NCBI GenBank assembly: GCA_945875585.1 | Contig: CAMCLK010000028.1 | Coordinates: forward strand, 1 to 63,669 | Reading direction: 5' to 3' | DNA length: 63,669 bases | Source of the DNA: Candidatus Kuenenia stuttgartensis | Lineage (GTDB): Bacteria > Planctomycetota > Planctomycetia > Gemmatales > Gemmataceae | Part shown: positions 51,827 to 60,762 of the stretch, one piece after another | Numbering within the stretch: the stretch's first letter is position 1 | How the letters are laid out: each line of letters starts with the position of its first letter | Position numbers and translations under genes: made by a program | Notes under the pieces: generated by a model | The model's input: only the letters and a program-made list of their open reading frames with translations | What the model was told of the DNA's origin: nothing | The model's database searches: none

Positions 51827-53063
51827 GTGCGTGCGCGACCAACGACGCCAGCAGCAGCGCGCCCATAGCCCAGCATGCAAGCCAAGGTAACCAGACAGAC
51901 AATCCACTCGGCGGCTCCACGGCAGTAGCCACAATGACCGGTTCTGCGGTTGTGGGAATTGCTGGCGTTGGCAGTGGGGTTAGTGGACGGGTGGAGGCGG
52001 TCCGCCATCGTTCGAGGTTCTCAATGCACTTTCCACGCCGCGTTGGGTCCTTAGCCATCAGTCGCTTGAAAAGGTCAACCAGATCCTGCGGTAAATCAGG
52101 TCTCAACTGACGGATATCGGGTATTGGGCTTGAAAGGTGGCGGTCTTGAACCTCTGAAGGGGTGGATCCCGAAAAGGGTGTACTACCAGTGGCTAAATGG
52201 AAAAGCGTTGCACCGAGCGAATAAAGGTCGGAGCGGCTGTCGATTATTTTGTCGCCCTGAATCTGTTCTGGCGACATGTAGTGCGGTGTGCCCATGGCCA
52301 GTCCGCGTTCCTGAATGCGCTGTTCCCGGGAATCAGAAGACCATAGCGCGAGCCCTAGGTCTCCCACGCGCAGGTTGCCCATGGCGTCGAGGAACAGGTT
52401 GCCTGGCTTGATATCGCGGTGCACAACCCCTTTCGATTCAAGGTAGGTGAGAAGCTCTAGGGCTTGGGTGGCTACCCGCTTGAGTATGACTGTTTCCAAC
52501 GGTCCCTGAGATCCAAGAATCTGATCCAGAGTGGGAACCAGTACAAGGTCCATGGCGCAGAATGGCCGGCCAGCCGCGATGCCAGCATGGTAAATCGCGA
52601 CAAGTGTTGGGTGAGATAGGCCTGCGGCCCGGCTATTGGACTCAAGAAATGCGGCACATGCGCCTTCTCGAGCGGAGGCATTGCCATCAAGGATCTTCAA
52701 GGCGACATGCCTGTTGAGACACGTCTGTGTGGCGAGATAAACAACAGAAGTGCTGCCACGTCCGATTTTCTTTTCGAGCACATATCCCGGCACAACTGTG
52801 CGCATCAGTTCCGGAAGCTCTTCTCGAATTCTTCTCGATTGGCCTGCTGTGATCAGTCGGTTGGAAGCGCAGCGGGCCAAAAATGGTTCTGCCCCCGCTG
52901 GTTCCCCCTTTTGTCCCAAAGCGATTTTGAGGTCATCGGGTTCTAGGAATTTTCTGTCGATCAAGTGTGCCGCTACGCGCTCCTCGACCTGACGGGGAGT
53001 CATCTGGGTTGCGAAATAAGTATCGCTGGTATCGGTAACGCGTGAGTGTCGGGAACTCGACAT
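51816..53063 (-). CDS. membrane-anchored Ser/Thr protein kinase
   Basis: 415 aa from ATG 53063 (AAGG upstream); another ATG lies at 53078. An N-terminal ~90 residues resemble a small helical region (TPRQVEERVAAHLIDRKFLEPDDL). The kinase follows: KKIGRGSTSVVYLATQ, HVALKILDG (Lys), VVHRDIKPGNLF, RVGDLGLALWS (DFG replaced by DLG), AMGTPHYMSPEQIQGD and SDLYSLGATLFHLATGSTPF. After a Pro/Thr linker a single C-terminal helix (WLPWLACWAMGALLLASLVAHAL) should anchor it. Extracytoplasmic sensing is not evident: only a few residues follow the helix. Confidence 0.93.
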   Translation of the reverse strand: MSSSRHSRVTDTSDTYFATQMTPRQVEERVAAHLIDRKFLEPDDLKIALGQKGEPAGAEPFLARCASNRLITAGQSRRIREELPELMRTVVPGYVLEKKIGRGSTSVVYLATQTCLNRHVALKILDGNASAREGACAAFLESNSRAAGLSHPTLVAIYHAGIAAGRPFCAMDLVLVPTLDQILGSQGPLETVILKRVATQALELLTYLESKGVVHRDIKPGNLFLDAMGNLRVGDLGLALWSSDSREQRIQERGLAMGTPHYMSPEQIQGDKIIDSRSDLYSLGATLFHLATGSTPFSGSTPSEVQDRHLSSPIPDIRQLRPDLPQDLVDLFKRLMAKDPTRRGKCIENLERWRTASTRPLTPLPTPAIPTTAEPVIVATAVEPPSGLSVWLPWLACWAMGALLLASLVAHALRK

Positions 53064-53278
53064 TTGCCAAACCTTCATACAGGAATAGTTTCGGAGTGCT
53101 TGCAGAGCAAGGATCGTTGAGCGTAGAATACACTACAAGATCGGTCGGGACAGCCTTGTGAATCCTGACAATCAGGTTGTTGGAACCCTGTGGTGGTCCA
53201 TCATCCATCCCGATCGACTGAGGCGCCGGATGCGCTTCGTCCAACGGTTTTTGAAACCGGGTCGAACGGGGATCCTCC

Positions 53279-53911
53279 ATGACGACGGTATCCAGTCCTC
53301 TCGATAACAGTGTCCTTGTCCTGAACAGGATGTTCATGGCGATTCATGTGATTTGTGTCAGGCGCGCATTCACACTGCTCACCAAAGAGGTGGCAGAAGT
53401 TGTATCTGAGGAAGATGGGCAATTCGCCTCATACGATTTCAAATCGTGGCGCGAAGTTTCCGAATACCGCGCCCAGCATTTTCGTCGCGCTGAGGACGAC
53501 TGGATCCGCACGGTATCCTGCGAGATTCAGGTACCCCGTGTGATACGGCTACTGAATTATGAACGTTTGCCCCGTCAGGTGGTTAAGTTCAATCGCCGGA
53601 ATATCTTTGCCCGCGACAACAATCTTTGCCAATTCTGTGGGAAACGTTTTCCTGCAGGCGAGCTCAGCCTCGATCATGTTGTTCCAAGGAGCCAAGGCGG
53701 GGCGACCACTTGGGAAAACATTGTTTGCGCATGTGTTTCGTGCAATGTGAAAAAGGGAGGCCGCACACCACGCCAAGCCAACATGGCTCTTATCCGCAAA
53801 CCTGAGAAGCCGAAGAGGAGTCCGCTACTACGCCAAAAGATGTCCAACCTGAAATATCAATCTTGGACATCGTTTTTGGATAATGCTTATTGGTCGGTTG
53901 AATTGTCCTGA
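53279..53911 (+). CDS. HNH endonuclease family protein
   Basis: 210 aa. The C-terminal half has a zinc-bound HNH: NLCQFCGKRFPAGELSLDHVVPRSQGG, then TTWENIVCACVSCNVKKGGR. This is the widespread stand-alone HNH type (5-methylcytosine-like/McrA relatives), often constitutively present in planctomycete, cyanobacterial and other genomes. The N-terminal ~90 residues (SVLVLNRMFMAIHVICVRRAF) are the usual partner region. Nothing in the context points to restriction-modification or phage. Divergent from the kinase gene. Confidence 0.92.
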   Translation: MTTVSSPLDNSVLVLNRMFMAIHVICVRRAFTLLTKEVAEVVSEEDGQFASYDFKSWREVSEYRAQHFRRAEDDWIRTVSCEIQVPRVIRLLNYERLPRQVVKFNRRNIFARDNNLCQFCGKRFPAGELSLDHVVPRSQGGATTWENIVCACVSCNVKKGGRTPRQANMALIRKPEKPKRSPLLRQKMSNLKYQSWTSFLDNAYWSVELS

Positions 53912-53923
53912 CCATAAAGGCTC

Positions 53924-55294
53924 TCAAGCCTGCGGCGCCCCTTCATGCCGAAGGCGATTGCTTTCGGCAAGAACGGTATCGATGTCGTCCATTTCCACGT
54001 TTTCGAGTACAGTATCGTCGATATGGCGTTTTTGCCAACCTGGTTCCCATTGTGAACCCAGCACTTCCACGACTGTGGGGTGAACCTTAGGGCTTTCTGG
54101 CGATTCAAAATAACCGTGAACTTCAACGGCATTCCGACGGTACTCCGGGTAGTTCATCAGAAACGTGTGGAGCGCCCGCAGCCTGTAGTGGGGTACCGAG
54201 GCAAACAGGTGGTGGGGGAGATGGTAATCTTGCCCCATGGGAAATACAGCAAATCGGAACAATGGATTGACTTCGAAAACACGAGTATTGCTAATCCAGC
54301 CAAAACCGCCATTACCGTGCTGAACCACCTGACGCAGGATCATGAACAAGCTGAAGGTGGTGAAGAGCGGAACCACCCAAAGCGCCAAATAGTAAAATGG
54401 AACCCACGGGTTTGAAAATGCCACCGCAGCGCTGCCCAGCAACCCCCACAGGCCGCAAATAAAGCTCACGCGGAGCGAATTGGTAAGACGCGGGCTGATG
54501 GGAGGATGAAGACGCGAACCCAGGAAAAGTCGGTCGGGAAGACATGCGTAGATAATCCATACTAAAGATATGGCAATTGGGCTGGATAGTAGCAGCCAAG
54601 GCATGTTGTAAATGGCTGCGCCAAACATGCATCCGATGTTGCTGAACACCAGCACCATACCGATGTGAATGGCAGTCAACGATGGTTTGCGGTTGGGGTC
54701 GTGGTACGGGCTGTTGCCCGATCCGGTTGTGCTGTACTGGGCACGCACGAGCATGAAACGCACCAAGCTGGGAAACCAAGCCTGCCTGAACAGGAAGTTA
54801 ACAAACTGCTGCCGGGTGATAGGGAAGGCAAGCCAGTGTCCGCTCGCCTTTAACTGGGAAACATCCGGGTCCCGTTCGTGATCGTTGACAAACTGATGGT
54901 GCGCTAAGTGCTGAAGGCGGTAGAGGTGCGTAGAACTGTAGAGTGGGAAGAGGCAGAACAAGTCGGAAACAAATTCATTAAGTGTCCGGTTTTTCATCAG
55001 GATAAAATGTGATCCTTCATGCGCCAAGCCTGTCAGCTGATGCTGCCCGGCGCCCACCATGAAGACGGCGATAAGAACGACCGGGATCGTAAAGGCCCAA
55101 TGGATGCCAAGGTCGGCGCGCATTTCCAGAAACGTGATGGAAACCGCGAGAACGGAGGCCAGATAAAGCCAAGTCCGCACTAAATAACCAAGATTTGTGA
55201 CGTTGTCTGTAGCCAGCAGTTGTCGCAGGGTTTGCTTGAAGGCTGGATCCTGCAGGGCTTTGCCGAGTGTTTCCTCGTCTGCGACACGGCTCAT
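53924..55294 (-). CDS. membrane fatty acid desaturase
   Basis: 456 aa. The three His boxes are clear: LAHEGSHFILM, LQHLAHHQFVNDHERD and DYHLPHHLFASVPHYR. They bind a di-iron centre. Four hydrophobic stretches (for example YLASVLAVSITFL, AFTIPVVLIAVFMVGA, IGMVLVFSNIGCMFGAAIY, SAAVAFSNPWVPFYYLALWVV) fit the integral-membrane desaturase/hydroxylase fold. The position and type of double bond or hydroxylation are unknown. It converges with the HNH gene, 12 bp between stops. Confidence 0.93.
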   Translation of the reverse strand: MSRVADEETLGKALQDPAFKQTLRQLLATDNVTNLGYLVRTWLYLASVLAVSITFLEMRADLGIHWAFTIPVVLIAVFMVGAGQHQLTGLAHEGSHFILMKNRTLNEFVSDLFCLFPLYSSTHLYRLQHLAHHQFVNDHERDPDVSQLKASGHWLAFPITRQQFVNFLFRQAWFPSLVRFMLVRAQYSTTGSGNSPYHDPNRKPSLTAIHIGMVLVFSNIGCMFGAAIYNMPWLLLSSPIAISLVWIIYACLPDRLFLGSRLHPPISPRLTNSLRVSFICGLWGLLGSAAVAFSNPWVPFYYLALWVVPLFTTFSLFMILRQVVQHGNGGFGWISNTRVFEVNPLFRFAVFPMGQDYHLPHHLFASVPHYRLRALHTFLMNYPEYRRNAVEVHGYFESPESPKVHPTVVEVLGSQWEPGWQKRHIDDTVLENVEMDDIDTVLAESNRLRHEGAPQA

Positions 55295-55381
55295 GTTAAT
55301 CTCCAGACCAAGCTTCTCCTCTCAACTTACCGCAAACAACCACGGGTTCGAAACATATCGATGTTATTGCTGAACCGGAGC

Positions 55382-56230
55382 TCAGGCCGGGATGCGCACA
55401 CCAGATGCCGCTGCCGCTGCCTCCTGCATGCGTCTGTCAGCATTTTTTGCCGCTTCCAGATAGGCCGCTGCCCGGTTCTGATCTCCACGCGCAGCAGCTT
55501 CACGGGCCGCCTGAAGGAGCGATGCGGGGTCGTTTGGATTAATCGTCGCTTGCTGGGCTGGAGCAGCCTGTGGCTGGCTGATGGGTTGCTGAATGATTTG
55601 TGGTTGGGTTTGTATGGGGGCTTGCGGCTGAACAATTGGTGCTGTTGGCTTGGGGGCAGCCGAAGCCTGCTGTGCCGCTGGGGCGAACAGGTTTTGGGCA
55701 TGTCCCTTATGTGTTGTGAAAAAGTCCCGGAATTGATTGACCTCTTCGGGTTGTCCCTTCAGTACGGTGAGGTTGTCTAATCCGTCTGGTTCCCCCGGTG
55801 CCCCGGATCGAATCGCTCCAAGTGCCACGGTTTTGTGGTCTATCAATGCCTGTGTGCCCACAATCGGTGAATGATCGGGATCGAAAAGCAGGGTAGCGCC
55901 TGCCTGCCTGAGCATTTCGCATTCCCCCGGGCAAACTTTCGGGGCAGCGGGATCGATCAGCAATTCAACATGAACCCCTTTTTTGCAGGCATTGATCAGC
56001 GATTCCACCACTTGCCTGGCGCGCGGGGCTGGGATAATCAGCAGCACTTCTTTTCGGGCCTTGGCAATGAGGCCTGCCAGAACCGACGATGTGCCACCAG
56101 CGGGTGCCAAGTGGATGGACGTCTTGCTGCCAAATCCAGCTTTTTTGGCCAGAAGGTCGAAGACGAAGCGCGCCGACAGCGCCCCTGTAAAGCCTGTGGC
56201 TACCAGCATCCATCCAGTTATTGACAGCAT
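55382..56230 (-). CDS. membrane-anchored phospholipase D-like protein, degenerate active site
   Basis: 282 aa from ATG 56230. A single N-terminal helix (ITGWMLVATGFTGALSARFVF) precedes one PLD-like domain: GLIAKARKEVLLIIPAPRAR, VVESLINACKKGVHVELLID, and the final IVGTQALIDHKTVALGAI. The last segment aligns with HxKxxxxD in Nuc-type PLDs, but the His and Lys are Val and Thr, leaving only Asp. Catalysis is therefore doubtful. The tail is Gln/Pro/Ala-rich, then a helical DPASLLQAAREAAARGD repeat-like end. The role is unknown. Confidence 0.75.
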   Translation of the reverse strand: MLSITGWMLVATGFTGALSARFVFDLLAKKAGFGSKTSIHLAPAGGTSSVLAGLIAKARKEVLLIIPAPRARQVVESLINACKKGVHVELLIDPAAPKVCPGECEMLRQAGATLLFDPDHSPIVGTQALIDHKTVALGAIRSGAPGEPDGLDNLTVLKGQPEEVNQFRDFFTTHKGHAQNLFAPAAQQASAAPKPTAPIVQPQAPIQTQPQIIQQPISQPQAAPAQQATINPNDPASLLQAAREAAARGDQNRAAAYLEAAKNADRRMQEAAAAASGVRIPA

Positions 56231-56322
56231 GGGCCCCACCCCTCAAAGTTCGAATCACTGCCATGAGTCTGCATTAACATTCGCGAAGGAAACAAGGCAG
56301 AACCGAGGTCTGGGGAACACGC

Positions 56323-57321
56323 TCAATAAACGAAGCGCACCATGCCATAAAGGGATGTGTCTGTATCAGCATTTTGGGCATCAACCACCACAGTGGTTCC
56401 TAGGCGAAATTCCAGTCTGGGAAACTTCAGGAAGGGACGCAGCGCTACACCAGCATCTTCCTTGAAAAGCGCAAGTTCGGACGCGCGGTTCGCGATCAGC
56501 TCCGAGTCGGAATAAATATAATATTGAGGGCTGAATAGATCCGCTATCAGGTAGGCGCGCATGTACGCGGCGGGCTTAAATTGGTATCCGGTGTTATCAA
56601 CCAAATGCTTGGTGGGAAAGAACCCGATGCTCAAAAAGGCTGCTTTGGGTATGTCGAATTCTGCAGTGCCTAGGTTTTCGTATTCAGAACCGATATACCA
56701 ACGGTTTTCAAGCAATGTCCCGTCGGCAAATCCCGAAGGCGCCACCTGTGATTTTCCGCGGTTGATATTTCCCAAAGAATATGCGGAAAATCGCCCTTCC
56801 ATCCTGCCCCAGTAGTTCCACGCGAATCCAAGGGCCAAGTCTATTTCACGCTTGCTGAAATCAAAAGCACCTTGCGAGGCGTTGGTAATTCCAGGAGCTG
56901 CCTTCTGTGCCCAGAACATGCCATCGACAAACAGATACACATGGTGTTTGCGACTGATCCATATATTGAAATTCATTTCGAGGCAAAATATAGGCGTGAA
57001 AGGCACGCCGTTGGGAGCTATACGGTTTCCCATGGCAAAGCCCCGAAGTCCAACGACACCGAAAACCGGTGGTCCTTCGTCCGGAACATCGGGTGCCGAA
57101 TGGAACAATTGCCAGTTCCGCCACGATGCTTGATAAAAATCTGGCTTGGGAGATTCATTCAATATGAACTCTTTGCTTGGATCCATTGATTCAAGCGGTA
57201 ACGGAACAACAGGTGGATCGATAAGCGGAATCTGTGCCTGTGTGCTATTGGCAAATAGCAGAGTGGCTAAGCAGCACCCCCACCAAACTAATGCTCCGTT
57301 GATGGCTGATGGATTTGTCAC
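56323..57321 (-). CDS. putative outer-membrane protein
   Basis: 332 aa from GTG 57321, with GGAG upstream. Signal sequence INGALVWWGCCLATLLFANSTQA. The mature part has aromatic beta-strand-like segments (HHVYLFVDGMFWAQ, IDLALGFAWNYWGRMEGRFSAYS, AAFLSIGFFPTKHLV, YMRAYLIADLFSPQYYIY) and ends LYGMVRFVY with a terminal Tyr, as in many barrels. I cannot name a family. It is divergent from the sigma-factor gene, so it may be a regulatory target, but that is inference only. Confidence 0.72.
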   Translation of the reverse strand: MTNPSAINGALVWWGCCLATLLFANSTQAQIPLIDPPVVPLPLESMDPSKEFILNESPKPDFYQASWRNWQLFHSAPDVPDEGPPVFGVVGLRGFAMGNRIAPNGVPFTPIFCLEMNFNIWISRKHHVYLFVDGMFWAQKAAPGITNASQGAFDFSKREIDLALGFAWNYWGRMEGRFSAYSLGNINRGKSQVAPSGFADGTLLENRWYIGSEYENLGTAEFDIPKAAFLSIGFFPTKHLVDNTGYQFKPAAYMRAYLIADLFSPQYYIYSDSELIANRASELALFKEDAGVALRPFLKFPRLEFRLGTTVVVDAQNADTDTSLYGMVRFVY

Positions 57322-57530
57322 GCAAGCTCCAGGAGTGGAAAATCCCGGGCTTTTCCGGAGAAGCGCCAAATACTCCGTACTGGCTTTTGCTGCAAGTGCA
57401 AACAATGGACAAGGTTGCACAACGTTGGTTTGGCGCCAGACCAAAGATCAAGGGATGCATTCAACTAACCAATAGATTAGAGTCGTATCGAAGATTCGAT
57501 TCGAAAAAAACCGATTCGAGGGTATCTGCC

Positions 57531-58172
57531 GTGACCGAGCGTACCGAGGATGACCAGTCGATATTCAACACCATGCGCATGCACGGTGTGATAGGTCGTA
57601 TGCGCCAGGAACCGGAAGTTCGCAACGACCTTTTTCGCTTGGTTCAAGGCAGATTGAACAGATTGGCCCGCAGGATGCTGCGCGACTTTCCACGGTTGGC
57701 AGCGCTTACCGAGGCAGACGATATTTTGCAAAACGCATCCATTCGGCTGCTGAGGGCGCTTGAAACACTTACGCCTGCCACAACCCGCGAATTCTTTCAA
57801 TTGGTTACGGTGCACCTAAGACGCGAACTCATTGATCTGTCGCGTAAACACTTTGGGCCACTAGGTCAGGGCAGTAACGAAGTACTTGTGAGTGCTACGG
57901 AGGGGAGTCGAAGTGCCTACTCGCCTATTGAGTTCTCCCGTGAAACAGGGACCCAAGAGTTAGAGCACTGGGCTGAGTTTCACGAAAAAATCGGTGAGCT
58001 GCCTGCGCAAGAACGCGAGGTTTTTTCACTTACCTACTACCACGGCATGACTCAGAATGAAATTGGTGAGGTTTTTGGCTTAGACGAGCGCACGATCCGA
58101 CGACACTGGAAAAGCGCTGTTGAACGCCTGAAAACGATACTTTCGGCGGAATGCCTAGCCAAACTAGGGTAA
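57531..58172 (+). CDS. ECF-type RNA polymerase sigma factor
   Basis: 213 aa from GTG 57531 (GAGGG eight bases upstream). Sigma region 2 is seen in FRLVQGRLNRLARRMLRDFP and TEADDILQNASIRLLRALE. Region 4 is in LPAQEREVFSLTYYHGMTQ, then EIGEVFGLDERTIRRHWKSA, a helix-turn-helix that reads the -35 element. It resembles the planctomycete-expanded Sigma70_ECF group. No anti-sigma factor gene is adjacent. The frame is open to 57309, but the extra 74 residues are not sigma-like. It may regulate the divergent membrane-protein gene. Confidence 0.92.
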   Translation: MTERTEDDQSIFNTMRMHGVIGRMRQEPEVRNDLFRLVQGRLNRLARRMLRDFPRLAALTEADDILQNASIRLLRALETLTPATTREFFQLVTVHLRRELIDLSRKHFGPLGQGSNEVLVSATEGSRSAYSPIEFSRETGTQELEHWAEFHEKIGELPAQEREVFSLTYYHGMTQNEIGEVFGLDERTIRRHWKSAVERLKTILSAECLAKLG

Positions 58173-58383
58173 GGATCAGGTTTCGCGGGCTCTCGAATCG
58201 GTGGCGCTAGAATGCGCTTCATAAGTGATGTTTCTTGAATCCGTGCCCTACCGTTCCTAACTATAATTGTTGTGTGCGCAGCTTGGCGCATCTGGATAAT
58301 AATTTTCACACAATAAGTACCGATCTGGCTGGGAACACGCCGCAAGCCTATTTTCCCGGTCTTGGTTCAAGGTTGCCTCCATC

Positions 58384-59019
58384 ATGTTCACCGGGTTGGT
58401 TGAATACCTCGGAACCGTGGTTTCCGTGGAGTCGGGCCCGGTAGGGGCATCTCTGGTGGTCGATTGCGGTTTTGTTGCGGAAAACGTTGTTCTGGGTGGC
58501 AGTGTGGCCATCAATGGTGCTTGCCTGACTGCCGTAACAATTGATGGCCCGCACCTATCGTTTCAGGTGGGCCCCGAAACCCTCAAGAGAACCAATCTGG
58601 GGCACATTTCCGTTGGAAACAGAGTGAATGTTGAACGCCCTCTGCGCATGGGTTCCGAGCTAGGCGGCCACTGGGTTCAAGGCCATGTAGATGCTGTGGG
58701 CTCATTGTTGGCCCGTGAAAGTTCCGAAGAATGGGACTTGGTGCACTTTGGGGCGCCACCCGAATTACTGCGCATGATGGTGCCGCAAGGATCGATTACT
58801 GTGGACGGCGTGAGCCTCACTGTGGTCAATGTGCTTGAAAATGGGTTCCAAGTGATGCTTATTCCGCACACATTGGCCGTTACTACGCTTGGTTTGAAGA
58901 AACCGGGAGATCCCGTCAACCTGGAAACTGATATTCTGGCACGATACCTATGGAAAGCACTCGACCACCTGATTCCGATTCACCTGCGCCAGTCGGCGGA
59001 GCCCAACGCCAAACCCTAA
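58384..59019 (+). CDS. ribE: riboflavin synthase, alpha subunit
   Basis: 211 aa. Two lumazine-binding repeats: MFTGLVEYLGTVVSVE, VLGGSVAINGACLTAV, GPETLKRTNLG, then GGHWVQGHVDAVGSLL, GSITVDGVSLTVVNV and MLIPHTLAVTTLGLKKPGD, NLETDILARYLWKAL. It dismutates two lumazine molecules to riboflavin. The upstream 211-bp gap shows no convincing FMN riboswitch. The 3' 70 bp overlap the start of rsmA. Confidence 0.97.
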   Translation: MFTGLVEYLGTVVSVESGPVGASLVVDCGFVAENVVLGGSVAINGACLTAVTIDGPHLSFQVGPETLKRTNLGHISVGNRVNVERPLRMGSELGGHWVQGHVDAVGSLLARESSEEWDLVHFGAPPELLRMMVPQGSITVDGVSLTVVNVLENGFQVMLIPHTLAVTTLGLKKPGDPVNLETDILARYLWKALDHLIPIHLRQSAEPNAKP

Positions 59020-59915
59020 ATTATGTTTTGGGTTTGTTGCGGGCCCACGGTCTGGAAGCCAAGAGCAAGCTCGGCCAAAACTTCCTGATCGACCTGAATC
59101 TGATGGACCTCGTTGTTCGCGCTGCTGAAATCACGCGCGACGATGCCATTCTTGAAGTAGGTACGGGAACAGGTGGTTTAACCCACCGTCTCATCGAGTT
59201 GGCCGGTGCGGTACTGAGCGTTGAAATCGATTCTGGCTTTCATGCTTTGGCCAAGCGCACTGTCGCGGGGCAATGCAGCCATGTGCGCCTGGTGCGTGGC
59301 GATATCTTGCGAAGCAAGAATGAACTGAATGCGGAAGTCACGCAATCTTGGCTTGAAGTTGCAAAAGCAGGAAACACGAAAAACCTGAAACTGGTTGCCA
59401 ACCTGCCTTATGCGGTGGCTGTTCCCGTGATGGCCAACCTTCTGGTGCTGGGCCCTGTACCAGCATTGCAGGTGGGAATGGTCCAATGGGAAATAGCAGA
59501 ACGATTGGCAGCGCAACCGGGCCAATCTGCTTTTGGTGCCATATCGGTTTTGGCACAAAGTCTGACACGTGTTTCAATCGTGCGGAGGTTGCCTCCCAAG
59601 GCGTTTTTCCCTGCACCTAAGGTAGATTCTGCGATTGTGAAGCTGGAATCGAACATGGAAGCACGCGCAGCTTTGGAGGCGCGATTGGTGGGAACAGGTG
59701 AAGTTCCACCCGTGGTGCGCTGGCGCAACTTCTTGCGGGACCTGTATTGCCATCGCCGGAAAAATCTGCGTGGCGCGCTTATCAGTTTGCCCAACCAAAC
59801 TTTATCGAAGCCTGAAGTCGATCAACGACTCGCTCAGGCCGGGATGGACGGCAGCCTTCGCGCCGAAACATTGCCTATCGATACCCACATTCAATTGTGC
59901 GAACTGTTTGGCTAA
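58950..59915 (+). CDS. rsmA: 16S rRNA (adenine(1518)-N6/adenine(1519)-N6)-dimethyltransferase
   Basis: 321 aa. RsmA/KsgA dimethylates two adenines near the 16S 3' end. SAM motif I LEVGTGTGGLTHRLIE, GQNFLIDLNLMDLVV before it, RLVRGDIL and the catalytic ANLPYAVAVPVMANLL are visible. The C-terminal RRLPPKAFFPAPKVDSAIVKLE is the family signature. The ATG lies 70 bp inside ribE. The first ~20 residues are poorly conserved, so a later start is possible. Confidence 0.94.
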   Translation: MESTRPPDSDSPAPVGGAQRQTLNYVLGLLRAHGLEAKSKLGQNFLIDLNLMDLVVRAAEITRDDAILEVGTGTGGLTHRLIELAGAVLSVEIDSGFHALAKRTVAGQCSHVRLVRGDILRSKNELNAEVTQSWLEVAKAGNTKNLKLVANLPYAVAVPVMANLLVLGPVPALQVGMVQWEIAERLAAQPGQSAFGAISVLAQSLTRVSIVRRLPPKAFFPAPKVDSAIVKLESNMEARAALEARLVGTGEVPPVVRWRNFLRDLYCHRRKNLRGALISLPNQTLSKPEVDQRLAQAGMDGSLRAETLPIDTHIQLCELFG

Positions 59916-59924
59916 CCGGATGCA

Positions 59925-60335
59925 TCACGGCTTTTCGTGAAGTTCGCGCACCTTAACCTGAATGCGCTGCAAGCACTGTTGCGTTGCCGGTTCATCGTGT
60001 GATTTGGCAAGTGTTGAGAGCTTTGAGCTTTCCTGAACTATTTCAGCAGCAATAGCAAGCACCTGCTGCTGGCGTGCTGCTGGGATACCTGTGGCCCGTT
60101 CCATAAATCGCGCTGTTTGGGACATGACCTTGGCAATTTCTTCAAGGTCCTGCCACTTGTTCAGGTAAAAGCATTCCGTGGCGGCAAGTGCCTGCGATCG
60201 TGCCCGTGTCACCAAATCGCTGAACGGTTGGGCTGGTGTCGTTTCCGGCAGGGGAATCAGACTCTGGGATTCCTGCATGGATTGGCAACTGGTCATCAAA
60301 GTGACCAATAAAATACCAGTAATGGACCAACGCAT
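59925..60335 (-). CDS. small lipoprotein, helical
   Basis: 136 aa from ATG 60335 with GGAGG seven bases upstream. The signal RWSITGILLVTLMTSC carries a lipobox with Cys at residue 16. The rest is helical (ARSQALAATECFYLNKWQDLEEIAKVMSQTARFME, VLAIAAEIVQESSKLSTLAKS), perhaps a coiled coil. No family is recognised. It follows the 72-aa lipoprotein gene by about 40 bp on the same strand; both probably sit in the envelope as a pair. Confidence 0.78.
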   Translation of the reverse strand: MRWSITGILLVTLMTSCQSMQESQSLIPLPETTPAQPFSDLVTRARSQALAATECFYLNKWQDLEEIAKVMSQTARFMERATGIPAARQQQVLAIAAEIVQESSKLSTLAKSHDEPATQQCLQRIQVKVRELHEKP

Positions 60336-60375
60336 AGGGCAGCCTCCGAATCGGACGGCCGCCTCGCCGGGAAAA

Positions 60376-60594
60376 CTAGCGGCCGTGCACGCCGGGACGG
60401 TCAAATTCAGTGCTTGGTCCGGGCGCCTGAGGGATCGCAAGTCTATCGAGCGAACGCTGCTGCTGTTCGGAGATCGATAAGCCTGGTTGGTCGACGCGAA
60501 TTGGGTTGCCGCGGTGTTTCCACGGCCCTGCCAAATCACAGCCCACCACCATCAAGGTTAGCCCGGTAAATCCGATCACGAATCGATACGACAC
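60376..60594 (-). CDS. small lipoprotein (72 aa)
   Basis: Starts SYRFVIGFTGLTLMVVGC after Met, a short signal ending in a lipobox with Cys at residue 19. The mature ~53 residues are polar and rich in Pro, Arg and Gln (SISEQQQRSLDRLAIPQAPGP). It is too short for a fold assignment. It is first of two adjacent lipoprotein genes, divergent from tatC. Confidence 0.68.
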   Translation of the reverse strand: MSYRFVIGFTGLTLMVVGCDLAGPWKHRGNPIRVDQPGLSISEQQQRSLDRLAIPQAPGPSTEFDRPGVHGR

Positions 60595-60762
60595 CGGCTA
60601 CCCTCCAAGGTATGGATCTTCGCCCCTGCCATGCCATGCTTTGGAGCGGAAAAAAAGACGAATCTTCCGAATTAGTTGGCTACGCTCCCCGATCGGCTGG
60701 TTGAGTCCCGGGCAGATGCCTGATATGTTGAAGCAACTCGAAGTACCAGATGGCTGACCCGA

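Noticed and set aside
58173..58383. FMN riboswitch upstream of ribE
   Set aside because: The conserved AGGAUA..GGUGAAAUUCC-type core is not present, and ribE is not in a rib operon here.
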